Source of the DNA: Pyronema omphalodes
Lineage: Eukaryota > Ascomycota > Pezizomycetes > Pezizales > Pyronemataceae
DNA: 64,000 nucleotides
Direction of reading: 5' to 3'
NCBI GenBank assembly: GCA_024516155.1
Contig: JAJJXM010000046.1
Span: 186,001 to 250,000, forward strand
The position numbers and the translations under genes were made by a program. The number at the start of each line of letters is the position of its first letter. Positions within the stretch are counted from its first letter, which is position 1. Positions 11,702 to 23,740 of the stretch are shown piece after piece. Below the pieces are notes generated by a model that saw only the letters and a program-made list of their open reading frames with translations, was not told where the DNA came from and made no database searches.

Positions 11702-13645
11702 ATGCACTCTTTTTTTCAGTTTCAACAGGGCAACGACTCCCGTTTCTTCCCGCCGCCAGAGACCGAGTCGGTGCGTTACGGACGGTTCAGGGCTTTTGCG
11801 ACGGACCCGAAGAGAGGAGCCGGGGGATTCTTATCAGTATTTGGTGAACTCGGTGAACCACCTGGTGAAGGGGGTAATTATAGACCACCACCAGGTTATG
11901 GAAGCATTAATATCTCGACTGGTTATGAAGAGGAAGAAAGCGATGAGGATGAGACTCCAGATACCAGGTTCTGGTTGGATAGAAAAATTATAGCCCCACG
12001 GAAACGAACCGTTAAACACATCATAAATAAATGGTATCGTCGTTGGGCGTACTTGATATTTTTACCAGCATTTGTTGTGAGTTACTGGTCTATGAATATA
12101 CTTTTCATAACAAAAATACTAATATAAAAATACAAATAGAGCATTGTCTGGTGTATGATTCCCTTCCCGACCTATCCAATCGAACATTCCCCCGACATCG
12201 ACCACCAACACCAAGCACCCGATATCACCACTTTCAAAGCCCTCGGACATTCCCTTTTCTCCCACATCATAACCTCCTTCAAAAATATCTTCAACTTTTC
12301 AATTCTTCTCGACGCCATTCGAAGTTGGTACCATAGCCTCCGTAATAGTTTTCCCGGCGATGGCACCCCTCCTGCAGCGCCACCAGGTACTCCTGCTCCC
12401 GGGCACGGACACAGCCAAGTAGCTATCAACTTTTGGTTTTTCCTGTTCGTGTACTACAGTTTCTACAACCTTGTTGGACTCTTATGGATCACCAAGATTT
12501 TCAACATGTACTCACTTAACTGGTGGCCCAACCGTCTGGGGTTTCCTCCGACCTTTACCTTCTTCTGTATCCTTCCGTTAATGGTTGGGGCCGCTTTACA
12601 TCGCTACTTACCGGCTCCTATTATCACACAGAATTTAACTTGGATCATCCTAACCTTCCTGACCATGTTATCTCCCCTTTTGGTCAGCTCTCTCCTCCTC
12701 CTATTCTCTCGAAGAAGAAATCTGCGGTCTTACCGCGGACAAACTGAAACTCAACTCCTGTTTCCCTCCACCACCCGCCGTGAACGTTTACAGCAAAATG
12801 CCTGGCGTTTCCGGATCCCTTCCATCAGCTCCTACTTCCATCTCCCCGCCTCCTACCACCGCTTCCTCTGGTTCTGTCTCTCCCTCCTCCTATCCCTCGT
12901 AGCCTTCGTCCTGGGGGAAGCCTACGCAGAACTCTACCTCCGCACCCTCCCACACAACTCCCTCGAAACTGTCTTCTACGTCTATTCCTGGGTTGCCACA
13001 ATCCACCTCCTCGACGCCATAACCGGGTTCCTCCTCTCCAACAAAGTCGGTTCCCACCCTCTAAGTTTCGTCTTCAAACTCTACTTCTCCCTAACCTACC
13101 AAACCTATGTACGAGCTCTCTACGCACGATTAAGAAGCCCCAAACAATTCATCTACCTGCAACTTCTCAGCAGCGGAATAGTAGTAATCTGGAACCCAAT
13201 CACCATAACACGTTTCTACCACTCCTTATTAACCCGAGCCGGTATCACAACCTGTAGTTATGCAGAATGGCAAACAAGTGTAGGAAGATCCTTTTATATC
13301 CGGGGATTAGCAGAACAGACCTCCATGCTAGCTTTTTTGGGCTGGGTTATAGGACTACATTTTGGAGGGAATAAAGAGGTTTATCCGTACTTTTCTTTTG
13401 AAACTGCAGAAGGGGGTTACACTTTTCAGCTTACGTTTTGGGCAAGTTTGGCAACGGGAGCATGCGAAGTCGCTGCGGGGTGGATTGTCAGAAGAATACT
13501 CAGATTTGGTTGGGGTATGAGGGTTACGAAAAATGCGAAACGGGAGTTTTTGGATTGTCCTGAGTTGCTACCTGCTTGTGTTATGTGTGCTTGTCATGTT
13601 TTGCAGAATATGGTTGTTTGTATTGTTAGATTGAGGTTTGGATAG
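11702..13645 (+). CDS. Conserved fungal multi-pass membrane protein of unknown function
   Basis: Two exons, 11702-12076 and 12140-13645, joined in phase 0 across a 63-base intron (GTGAGT to AATAG) give 626 residues. The join creates the hydrophobic string FLPAFVSIVWCMIPFP, which supports the splice. The soluble N-terminus (about 100 residues) is acidic and Gly/Pro-rich, followed by the basic APRKRTVKHIINKWYRRW. I count about ten or eleven hydrophobic segments, including NFWFFLFVYYSFYNLVGLLW, TWIILTFLTMLSPLLVSSLL and RFLWFCLSLLLSLVAFVLG, and a polar Pro/Gly-rich linker near 185-205. The arrangement matches a widespread uncharacterised membrane protein family of filamentous fungi as I remember it. 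Role and membrane are unknown. The start lies in a CTTTTTTTCAG context resembling a splice acceptor, so an upstream first exon remains possible. Confidence 0.85.
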
Positions 13646-14003
13646 GGGCGGTGCGGGGACGGGCGGTGCGGGGAGGGGCGGGGGAGGGGAGGGGAGGGGG
13701 TGTGGAGGAGTAGAGTGCCAGGCATGCGGATATAAACATGCTTAGAACTGGAGCCAGAGATAGAGTATACCGGCTAGAGAAGCTTAAGAGATGGGGATGG
13801 GGTTAGAGAAGTTTTACATAACGCAGGACATGAAAACACACAAAGAATTTTGGACGGAAGCAAAAACAAAAAGGTATAGCTTAGGAGATTCGGTTATATT
13901 GTAAGTATCAGGTACGGCAAGTATCATCGAAATGGTTACGACACAAAATTACAGAATCATCGGAATGCTTAGGATCATGGAATCATGGAATCACGGGAAT
14001 TAC

Positions 14004-14006
<3 letters not shown>

Positions 14007-14039
<33 letters not shown>
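14007..14039 (+). repeat. T33 homopolymer
   Basis: Thirty-three consecutive T, the longest single-base run in the window. Confidence 0.97.
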
Positions 14040-14041
<2 letters not shown>

Positions 14042-14100
14042 GGCGTTTGGAGTTAAAGAACATTACAGAACCTGGAGAGAATGTCATGCAGCATTGATTT

Positions 14101-14145
14101 GGATTGGATTGGATTGGATTGGATTGGATTGGATTGGATTGGATT
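14101..14145 (+). repeat. (GGATT)9 pentamer microsatellite
   Basis: Nine perfect tandem copies of GGATT. The unit is not a known fungal telomere repeat. Confidence 0.97.
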
Positions 14146-14343
14146 GGGTTATGCTTGTTATTTATTATTGCATTCTGAGGAGATTAAATGATGAAATGAT
14201 GAAACGAGGAAGAGATGAAAAGATGAAACGAGGAAAAGATGAAACGAGGAAGAGAGACGGAGAGGGGGGATGGATGCATGTAAATCAGAAGCAGAAAAAC
14301 GGATGTAAATAAATTTTATATATACATATACAAATCTTTTTGA

Positions 14344-14374
14344 ATCAAAAATCAAAAATCAAAAATCAAAAATC
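14344..14374 (+). repeat. (ATCAAAA)n heptamer repeat
   Basis: Just over four tandem copies of a 7-base unit. Confidence 0.9.
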
Positions 14375-14628
14375 CATATCACCATCTATTCTTGATACAA
14401 AAAAAAGAAAAAAAGCTTGTTTATATCCCCATATATTCCATATATTCCGAATTTTTCTTGCTTCTTGCTTCTTGCTTCCTGTTTTTTTTTTTTTTTTTTT
14501 TCTCGTTATCTATAATAATGGAACATATAATGGTATAAAGTAATTCATGGGAGTTAAAGGATTATTTCTTCATCTTCATAAATCACTATGAGTATATAGT
14601 TGTAAATATTTACATCACCTCAACACTT

Positions 14629-14710
14629 GGGGTTGTGGCGCAGTGGTAGCGCGTTCGCTTTGCATTGTCAATTCTGCGAAAGGCCTAGGGTTCGATCCCC
14701 TACTGCTCCA
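14629..14710 (+). tRNA. tRNA-Ala (anticodon UGC) with a 10-base intron
   Basis: The cloverleaf reads: acceptor GGGGTTG with CTGCTCC and discriminator A at 14710; D arm GCGC-AGTGGTA-GCGC; anticodon stem TTCGC/GCGAA with loop TTTGCA plus T; T arm TAGGG-TTCGATC-CCCTA. The anticodon TGC is at 14661-14663. A 10-base intron (14665-14674, TTGTCAATTC) sits one base 3' of the anticodon, the canonical eukaryotic position. The mature molecule is 72 bases before CCA addition. Internal promoter boxes fit: A box TGGCGCAGTGG and B box GGTTCGATCCC. One acceptor-stem pair (T6 with T67) is a mismatch and two are G-U. Confidence 0.96.
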
Positions 14711-15057
14711 ATTCTTTTTGCTTTCGTGATTTTCATAATTTTGCATCGATTAGAAGCTCAAATTTTTAGGCTCGCTTTTCTGCAAGTGATATCTTATGTC
14801 CTGCCATTTTGTATTTTTTGTCATGGCAACGAGTAATTTCAATATTTTATCACTCGATTTTCTCATCACCACCGTCATTATCACCGGCATTTCGAAAAGA
14901 AAAAAAAATATTCCCAGAAGGATCGCATTCATTCATCAACGCTTTTCCTGAGTATGTCGAGTATCGCATAAAAAGCCAACCCACCGCCATTGCTAATCCC
15001 AATGCTTGCAAATACGTAATCGCAAATATTATACACCTCTCTTTCTTAAGGCACCCT
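14711..15057. other. Spacer between tRNA-Ala and the RPN11 3' end
   Basis: AT-rich, with nothing recognisable apart from the Pol III terminator. It probably includes the RPN11 3' UTR. Confidence 0.5.
14715..14719 (+). terminator. RNA polymerase III terminator of tRNA-Ala
   Basis: T5 run starting five bases after the tRNA 3' end, the usual Pol III stop. Confidence 0.8.
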
Positions 15058-16317
<1,260 letters not shown>

Positions 16318-16731
16318 GCTGAAAGGCTGTAATAGTTCGAACTGGAGGTATTGGAGGAGCTAAGGATTTCGTTGAAGCTCAAATCGAAGACGACGATGGA
16401 TGGATAGATGGATTTGATGGTGAAGTTCAGTTGGGTGCCCGTAGATTGTCTTTTGGTGGATGGTTGTTTCCGTGCTAGATGCCCTCTACCTTAACTGAAC
16501 CCTGCTGTATGCTATGCGGCTCTGCAACGCGTTCCACGAACTACGCGTATTATCCAGTCCACAGTCTGTGTCACCATTCACCCAAAGGAGCAACGCGCCA
16601 TCAGCAGCTATCGGCCTACAGCTCCGTACATCGTAGTAGCGGCACCCCGGATTCAGCCCAAGCCCTGTTCAGTTCAGCACAGTCCCGCCTCTTCGATTTC
16701 GACATTTCCCCACCAGAACAGAATACCAGAA
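16318..16731. promoter_or_regulatory. Shared divergent promoter region of RPN11 and MTC1
   Basis: The only sequence between two head-to-head start codons, so it must carry both promoters and both 5' leaders. I see no TATA box in it, and no exact copy of the yeast proteasome element GGTGGCAAA. Confidence 0.6.
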
Positions 16732-18177
16732 ATGTCAAAGAGCAAACATAACGACGGTCTTGATGACCTTTTCGCCGGTCTTCCAGAGACCGTTTCTACA
16801 CCACCACTAAAAGCTCCCGCCGCGGTTGACGACCCTCTCGCCGATCTAGATGAACTCGAATCCCTTGCCGAAAGACCAAAGCCCGCAGCTTTATCACGTC
16901 CCGAAACCCCACGTTCTGCCCCGAAGCGCAGTTTATCTCGCAGCCGAACCCCAGGAAATGGCTATGGAATGCCTATGAGTGCTAGGAATTCTCTGGAACA
17001 GAAGCGGGCAGAGAAGTCTGTTACGCCTCCTGAGAGCCCTGCTAAGAAGGAGGCTGCACCATCAAGTGGGGGCGGATGGGGTTGGGGAAGTTTGTGGAAT
17101 ACGGCTACGACGGCGGTGAAGGCGGCTGAGGGATTGGTACAGGAGATTCAACAGAGTGAGGAGGGAAAGAAATGGGTTACGCAAGTCAAGGGAAATGTCG
17201 ATGGATTGCGTGGTTTGGGTATACCATACTTTTCCAATGATTAAGGACGTTGCTGAACAATTATAGCTGGAGAAATCAAGTCAACTGCTATCCCGACATT
17301 TTCAAGCCTTCTAAATCACCTTGCTCCTCCAATTGCCAGCCATGAACAACTACGCATCCACATCACCCATGATCTACAGAACTATCCCTTCGTTGAGGCT
17401 GTTGTCTTTGGCGTTTTCGACAGGGTTATGCAGCAAGTTGAGGGTGGAGATCTTTTGATTGTCCAGCGAGGAGGATCCTCCAAGCCTCGATCTGCCGAAG
17501 GTACCTTCGGCGGAGGACCTTGGTGGAAAGCCATGGAAAAGGTACCGATCACTCTCCTCCGTCACCCGAACTCTCACTAACTCCTACAGCGTGAATTAAA
17601 TGCCTGCTCCGGTCTCCAAGAAGGATTAAAGCTCGCCAAAGCAGCTGCAGAATCCTACGCCTCCGAGCACTCCAAAGCCGCCGCTGAAGAAGCCGCAGCT
17701 GCAACTAACTCCCAAAACCCTACCAGGAAATCCAACATCTTCCTTTCCATCCAGCCCACTATCCACACCATGGATGCTTTGGTTGGCTCAGTAACCGGTG
17801 AAAGCACCGGTGATGAAGAAAAAGTCGTTTCCTTCGCAATCCACTTGCTAGATCCTGAGCATGAGATCTCCTTCTCGACTTTGTCACAGAGTCTTCCTTT
17901 GCAGTGGTTGGACTGGTTGAATGCCCCCCCTCCAGCGGATGCCCAACAGGGTCAGTGGGCTCTTCCAGAGGTCATCCAGGATATCATGCAGATTGGAGGA
18001 ACGGACCCGAGAGAGTGGGTTGTGGAATGGGTCGAGGAAACCGTCGGTTTATCTGTCGGTGTTATCGCCCAGAAATATGTTGCTAAGCGCATGCGTATTG
18101 GAGATGCTGCAGATGCTGGTGAGGAGGTAAGGCAGGCAACGAGGGAGCAGGAGAATGCTGATGCTAAGGCGGAGTAA
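16732..18177 (+). CDS. MTC1: Mtc1-like protein, DUF5427 family
   Basis: Exons 16732-17218, 17267-17541 and 17590-18177, with 48-base introns, give 449 residues. The N-terminus (SKHNDGLDDLFAGLPE) and the Pro/Ser-rich linker are disordered. The conserved core begins at GGGWGWGSLWNTATTAVKAA and continues through HITHDLQNYPFVEAVVFGVF and LQWLDWLNAPPP to a C-terminal EWVVEWVEETVGLSVGVIAQ segment. This pattern is that of fungal DUF5427 proteins, named after budding-yeast Mtc1 (maintenance of telomere capping). The yeast protein has been linked to capping by genetics and to vesicle or ribosome association. The biochemical role is unknown. The first intron begins GTATAC and ends TTATAG; without it the frame stops early at YFSND. 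Confidence 0.88.
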
Positions 18178-18313
18178 TGCGGAGTAATGCTGAGTAATGC
18201 GGAATAATCATGGGGTAATGATGGAGAAAGCATGGAATAACGATGTAATAACGGCCGGATAAGAAGAAGAAGAAGGGGTTTACGATGAACTAATGATACG
18301 TACTGATACCATT

Positions 18314-18342
18314 GTTTTCTGTTTTCTGTTTTCTGTTTTCTG
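18314..18342 (+). repeat. (TTTTCTG)n heptamer repeat
   Basis: Four tandem units followed by a T-run, just 3' of the MTC1 gene. Confidence 0.9.
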
Positions 18343-18788
18343 TTTTTTTTTTTTTCATCCTACGTTTGCGTCTGTAGCGAATATTATTGTCTGTGTATGG
18401 TATCCTAGGATTCTGTATTCTTATCAAGTATCTGAATCTCCTTGAAAAAAAAACTATAATAAGCATATAATCCAAGTTCCACAAAAATATTCCTTGACGA
18501 ACCATATGTCATACATTATGTACATAGACAAAACGATGGATCTGTGGAAATCATAAAAAAGCTGCCGGCAAGTTATATGAAACGCCATCATTCTGTCTTC
18601 ACGTAATGATCATTACAGATATAGGCTATAGCTACTGTGGCTACCCGCTTCGCTCCCCCATATGTTCCCACCACCAATAGTCCCACAGTCCCGGAATACC
18701 AACCCCAGTAAACTCCCCAGTCGTATCTACCATCCCACACAGCAAAGAACTATATACACCCCAGCCCCACTACAACTATACATCCAGC

Positions 18789-18819
18789 CGGGGGTGGTGG
18801 GGGGAGGGGGGGGGGGGGG
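18789..18819 (+). repeat. G-rich tract
   Basis: Nearly pure G with a few T and A interruptions. Several G runs of three or more make it a G-quadruplex candidate. A similar run of ten G is at about 18909. Confidence 0.85.
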
Positions 18820-20704
18820 TATACCGTTATACACAGAAAATCGCCACATAGGTAGAGAGTGGTTTGGTACGAGTGATTACTTGAGACACTGAACTCTTGA
18901 GGTGGTTGGGGGGGGGGGGTGTGGAGTGTATAGGTATACATCCCTCAACCTCACAACCTCTATACTCTGCTGAGAGTCGAAAGCGCATCTCTTGTACTTC
19001 CGATAACGATAAAAAAAAATTCCTTATTTCCTTATTTCCTGAATGATATTTTTGTAGCATAATATATTGTTGTTTCCTGTGTAAAAATGTTGGGATTGTG
19101 ATTGGTTATTGTTGTTATGGGGGAGATTTTTGTACGGAGGTTGTTGTGGTGGAAGAGTTGATAGAGAGGTTTGGTTGTGGCTTGGTTGGGGGGTTTGAAG
19201 TGGGGGTGTGGGGAATGATAGATGGCGTACGGAGAGGGGGGTATGGGGTGGTAGGGTAGGGTGGAGTAGGGTAAGGGGAAAAAGAAAGAAGGAAGAGTTG
19301 CTTCACTTTTGACTACTGATGTGGAAGGTTCGGTGTTTTTATATTTTATGTTTCAAGAGACGGAGGAAGATATCATATTGATAGGTGAGAGAGTGGAGAG
19401 GTTTTCTTTAATTTTTGTTGCTATTGCTACTTCTTTTGATTTTTGGTTATCAGGGGAGATGTGCTGTGTGGTGTTTACAGGCTATAAGAGAGTTGGTGGG
19501 GATTTGGACTGCAATGTGCTTCGATTGATACTGGATGCTGGATGCTTGATGCTGGATGCTGGATGCTTATAGAGGCGAAGGGTGATCTTTTTTTTTCGCA
19601 TACCATGATTATGAAATCACACGGAAGAAAATGTCTTTTTTTTGGATGTTTTTACCATAGTCAGAATAAAAAGTCGCTTTCAAGTTTCCATGCTTTATTT
19701 TTCTCTTCTTACAAGAATCCTTTTTTTTTATAGAATTCTGGGGTACTGTGGAGGCATAGCATGAATATACTATACATTACCTGGACAAATATGATAATGA
19801 TAAATTACCGGAGTTCTGGGACAGTTGGAGGGAATAATACTACGATGTATATACCCGAAAAAAAAAAGGGTATCATATCAGGTTAGGCTCGGAGTTTCCG
19901 TGTGCATGTTAACCCACGCTGGTAAGTTGTGAGTTCGTGGTGAATCGTGATGGATTTTGGAATAAGAAGGTTGTATACCTCTTTTGGAGTTGTCTGTGAG
20001 TCAAATATCAAAAAACGATATCTCCGGGGTATATGTTTTCACTACTCCTTTTATTTACTACCAAGTACAAACACTATCATCGTTGTCAAACCTGTTGAAA
20101 AGGTAGCTCACTTTCTATCTGTAGCCTGTTGTACTGTATTGATATAGACCCAGAAAATTTCTCATCACTACCATCACCTCTCATCTCTTATATCTATCTC
20201 CCTCCAATAACCCAACTTGCACTCAACCGTCAATCTGATCAAGAACCCAAGTAATAGTCAAGTAGTAAGTATCAAAACGCCAAAAGCCAAAAAGAGACAA
20301 TGCTGTATGCAAACATATTATCAAATACATACAAAACCCCACAACAAGGATCCGGATATAACATTACAGAAAACAAAGCAGCCTATGAACTTCGCTGCAT
20401 TTTCAGAACCCGTGATCTAATTTATCCCACCCCATTCCCGAGTCTCCAGAAAGCTCTGTATCAGTAAAACCCCAAAGAATTACTATTACCCCACCTACCC
20501 ACTAATATTAAAGCAACAGGAATCCCACACATCGAGTCTCGACAAAACGACAAACAGCCAAAAAAATATCTACCCATCACCCGCCTCAAAATTATCAGCA
20601 TCCCCCCACTAGATAGATCCTCTGCTTCATACCCGTTATAAGTCAACAGGAAGCACTGGTCAGTGGTCAGTGGTAGTACTACAGAGCTACAGCCTACCTC
20701 AGCT

Positions 20705-20725
20705 CCCCCCCCCCCCCCCCCCCCC
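20705..20725 (+). repeat. C21 homopolymer
   Basis: Twenty-one consecutive C, the opposite-strand counterpart of the G20 run at 3723. Confidence 0.95.
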
Positions 20726-21198
20726 TCTAGCTTAGCATCATCTCATCCCCGGAATAAATCCACCCTACGGATTTATTTATATTGCCAATGGAGCCTAATT
20801 CCCTTCGATCATCTGTAGCTGCTGTTTAAATTATCCCACTAGATGAACCCAATGCACTACGTCAATTTTCTCGATTCATGACTGTAGTTGATATTGGAGA
20901 TAGAGATGAAAAATTTTACCCGCTAAATATAACATAAGCTAGGGAAACACCTACACCTACACTTACAGCATCTCCTATATATATCAAATTATCAACCGAG
21001 CTTTATCCTTGTATAAGAACCTCGAAACCGCCAGCAACAAAATGAAAACTTGTAGAGAGATCAGAGCTAGTGTGACGATATCCAGGGTAGTGGGGTTTAA
21101 GGATGATGGCAATGATGAGAATGCTGAGAATACTGGGGTTTATGGGTTTGGTAACAATCGCAGTACCGACTAGACGACGAGTGATAAGTATGAGCCTT

Positions 21199-21237
21199 GA
21201 GGCAGAGGCAGAGGCAGAGGCAGAGGCAGAGGCAGAG
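21199..21237 (+). repeat. (GAGGCA)n hexamer microsatellite
   Basis: Six tandem copies of a six-base unit in a spacer. Confidence 0.93.
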
Positions 21238-23740
21238 ATGGAGGAAGAGGAAGATATGGCCTTGCATACAAGTGCCAAGTCACACACTTATTTCAGAAAT
21301 ATAACCACAATTCTACAGACTACAGACTACAGTATTCAGCCAGAAAAAAGCTCGAGGGGTACGTGATATCATATTATATATATGATTAGAGACCATTCAA
21401 GAAGATTGGATTTCTGCTACTGTCTTACAGATACTTCGGCGTCTGTAAGAATATTATAGTAAGACTATCGCTGATTTATTGCGGGCTGATGCAATTGGGT
21501 TTTAATTAGGATGATGTTTTGTTTGCGGATAACTTTGTTGTTGATTGTTTTGAGCTGGGATTTTATGGGATATGGAGATATGATGGGGTAGCTATGGAAA
21601 TGAAGAGGAGGAGGAGGAGGAAGAAGAAGAAGAAGAAGGTAGTATGGCTAGCCACATGATGTGGTACACTACTCTCTAAGGGCCAGGACCTTTCAAAGTT
21701 AGCGGGTGTATTTGCTGCCATTGAGACTGATATTGATATTGATACAGGATCTGGATCTGGAGTATTTTTTTCCATCTACGATTTATCGGTAATAATATTC
21801 CCGAGTGCGCAGATTGTGAATAATTTTACTACGAATTAATAAAAATATAAATATACAGATATAGGTACAGATACAGATACGGAATATAGTGAGGAAGTTA
21901 GTAAAGAATCATGATGATATTACATAGCGTTGGTTTAGCTTGACTATTGAAATGAAAAGCGAGTGGAGTACATGGATATCACTGGGAAATTAATCTCTAC
22001 TGTTTACCTAGCTATAAAGGAGAAAGCGGTATTAGTGGCGCCAGTTGATCTTGTTGGGTATCATGACTATGATAAAGAGATGCAACAGGTAATTACGGAA
22101 TTTGATTCCTGGGAAGGGGAATGATGATGATATGACATATGGTGTAGCAGTAGCAGTAGCAGTGGCTTTGGTTGATTCGTATGGGTATTAAGTTTATGGT
22201 TTTAATAATAATGAAGGAAAGGGGATATGTATGAATGGTTTGCGGTTTATTTGATTCTTCTTGATATGGTCTTTATGATGATGGCGATGGGGAAAGGAAT
22301 AGGATCCGCATAGTTCTTTTTCTGATAGTGAGATTTCTAGCAGCGGTCTGGAAGTTAAGGCTCTGGCTTTGATAGTGGTGGATTTTTCGATAGACTGAAG
22401 TTTACGTTATATGGATGTAATGAATACCGCTTTTGGGGATTTGGTTTTTGGTGAGTATGAAATGGTTCATGGAATTATAATTTAGATCTGGAGAGGGTGA
22501 GTTTTTCCATTTTCCTTGAAATATCAAATGTACAAATCTAACTTTCGATTGAATGCTTCAGCATTATTGGAGGTTTACAAGGCCGGCCCATATTTAGCTT
22601 TAGAACGGATCTTGAAAAATACCTTTCTGAGACTTCCGGTTGCAACTTATATCAATACTGCCGAGAGTTGCAAGGAATTATATGCTATTGTTATTGTTTG
22701 AGAATAGAGAGGCTTATTTAATTCTCCTGCTCCTTATTTTCCACCGGAGTCGATGGAAATTGAAATTTTCCGGATTTCAAACCTTCCAAAGATGGATTTT
22801 AGATTGCCACTGGAATCAAGTTCTCTGGCTCCAGTTGCTCCAGTGGCCAGGAACGATGCTAATGCCTAGAAACATACACCACAATACATTAATAAATCCT
22901 CCCACAATCACAAACTTTATATTTCGAAATAGAGTGAATATGTTTCTGGAGACGAAATCCATCGACATCCAAACAGCCGATAACCGACAAGCCGGTCTTG
23001 ACCCCTGTCCTTTTTTTTTTTTCAGAGAAATCCTGGTAAGTCAACTATTCGTTCATTCATCCATCTACAATTTTCTCCCCAAAATTCCAGCTTCCCAACT
23101 ATCTTTAAAGGATTCTCATCGAATAAAAAACATGACATCTTTCTCATCTGAAAACTATCAAAATTCGCCGACCTCATATTTTTTTTCACTTTTACCGGTT
23201 TCGACAAATTTGTTAATGCAGTCGCACCGGCCACCAGTCTTGGCCACACGCCTAGTGCCACCAAGTCCAACGCAAGATCCCGGTTCCCCGCTACGGCGCT
23301 CAGAAGTGGACACAAACCACTGCGGCTCAACTTACATCGCGCGTGCCGCACCATCTCCCAAAGTTTGCTTGCTTGCTTCACAGCAACGTGGAGAGAGCCT
23401 TACGTCGCATACCACCACTGACTCTTTTTTTGAACAGCGCTGATATTCGTTGGTGACGTAAGCGCCGCCAGCAATATTCTTGGGAATTAACAGAATTCAC
23501 GACGGCCATTTGATAAGGAGACAACACATTATCAGTTTGCCATACTAACCTGAAGAACCACCACACGAACTTGTTGCAATTGCTGCGGAAGTTAATTTTT
23601 GGTGCTTCAGTCGAAGGAATCTTTTCAGGGTGCGGAGACTTCTACTGCAACAACAACCACCATCATCATCATCGTTCAAATCCAAATCAACTATTTCTGA
23701 GAATAACAACTTATTTAATAGGATCCTCTGCAGTAACAAT

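Larger units (their letters stand above)
13646..14628. other. Repeat-rich spacer
   Basis: A G-rich minisatellite (13646-13705, GGGGCGGTGC/GGGGAGGGG), T33 homopolymer, nine GGATT copies, GATGAAA-type repeats and ATCAAAA repeats fill this stretch. No gene is supported. Confidence 0.7.
18178..23740. other. Large intergenic stretch without a supported gene
   Basis: The stretch contains many microsatellites: TTTTCTG repeats, two G-rich tracts near 18789 and 18910, a GATGCTG minisatellite near 19530, a C21 run, GAGGCA repeats and GAA/GGA tracts near 21603. ORFs up to 267 residues (22640-23443) lack domain likeness and begin within AT-rich DNA. The last 300 bases probably hold the 5' leader of the gene starting at 23741. 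Confidence 0.55.

Noticed and set aside
14101..14145. GGATT array as interstitial telomere
   Set aside because: The unit differs from TTAGGG and known fungal telomere repeats, and housekeeping genes lie on both sides.
22640..23443. 267-codon ORF
   Set aside because: AT-rich, no domain, no plausible start context, and interrupted composition; likely promoter or leader of the AT-hook gene.
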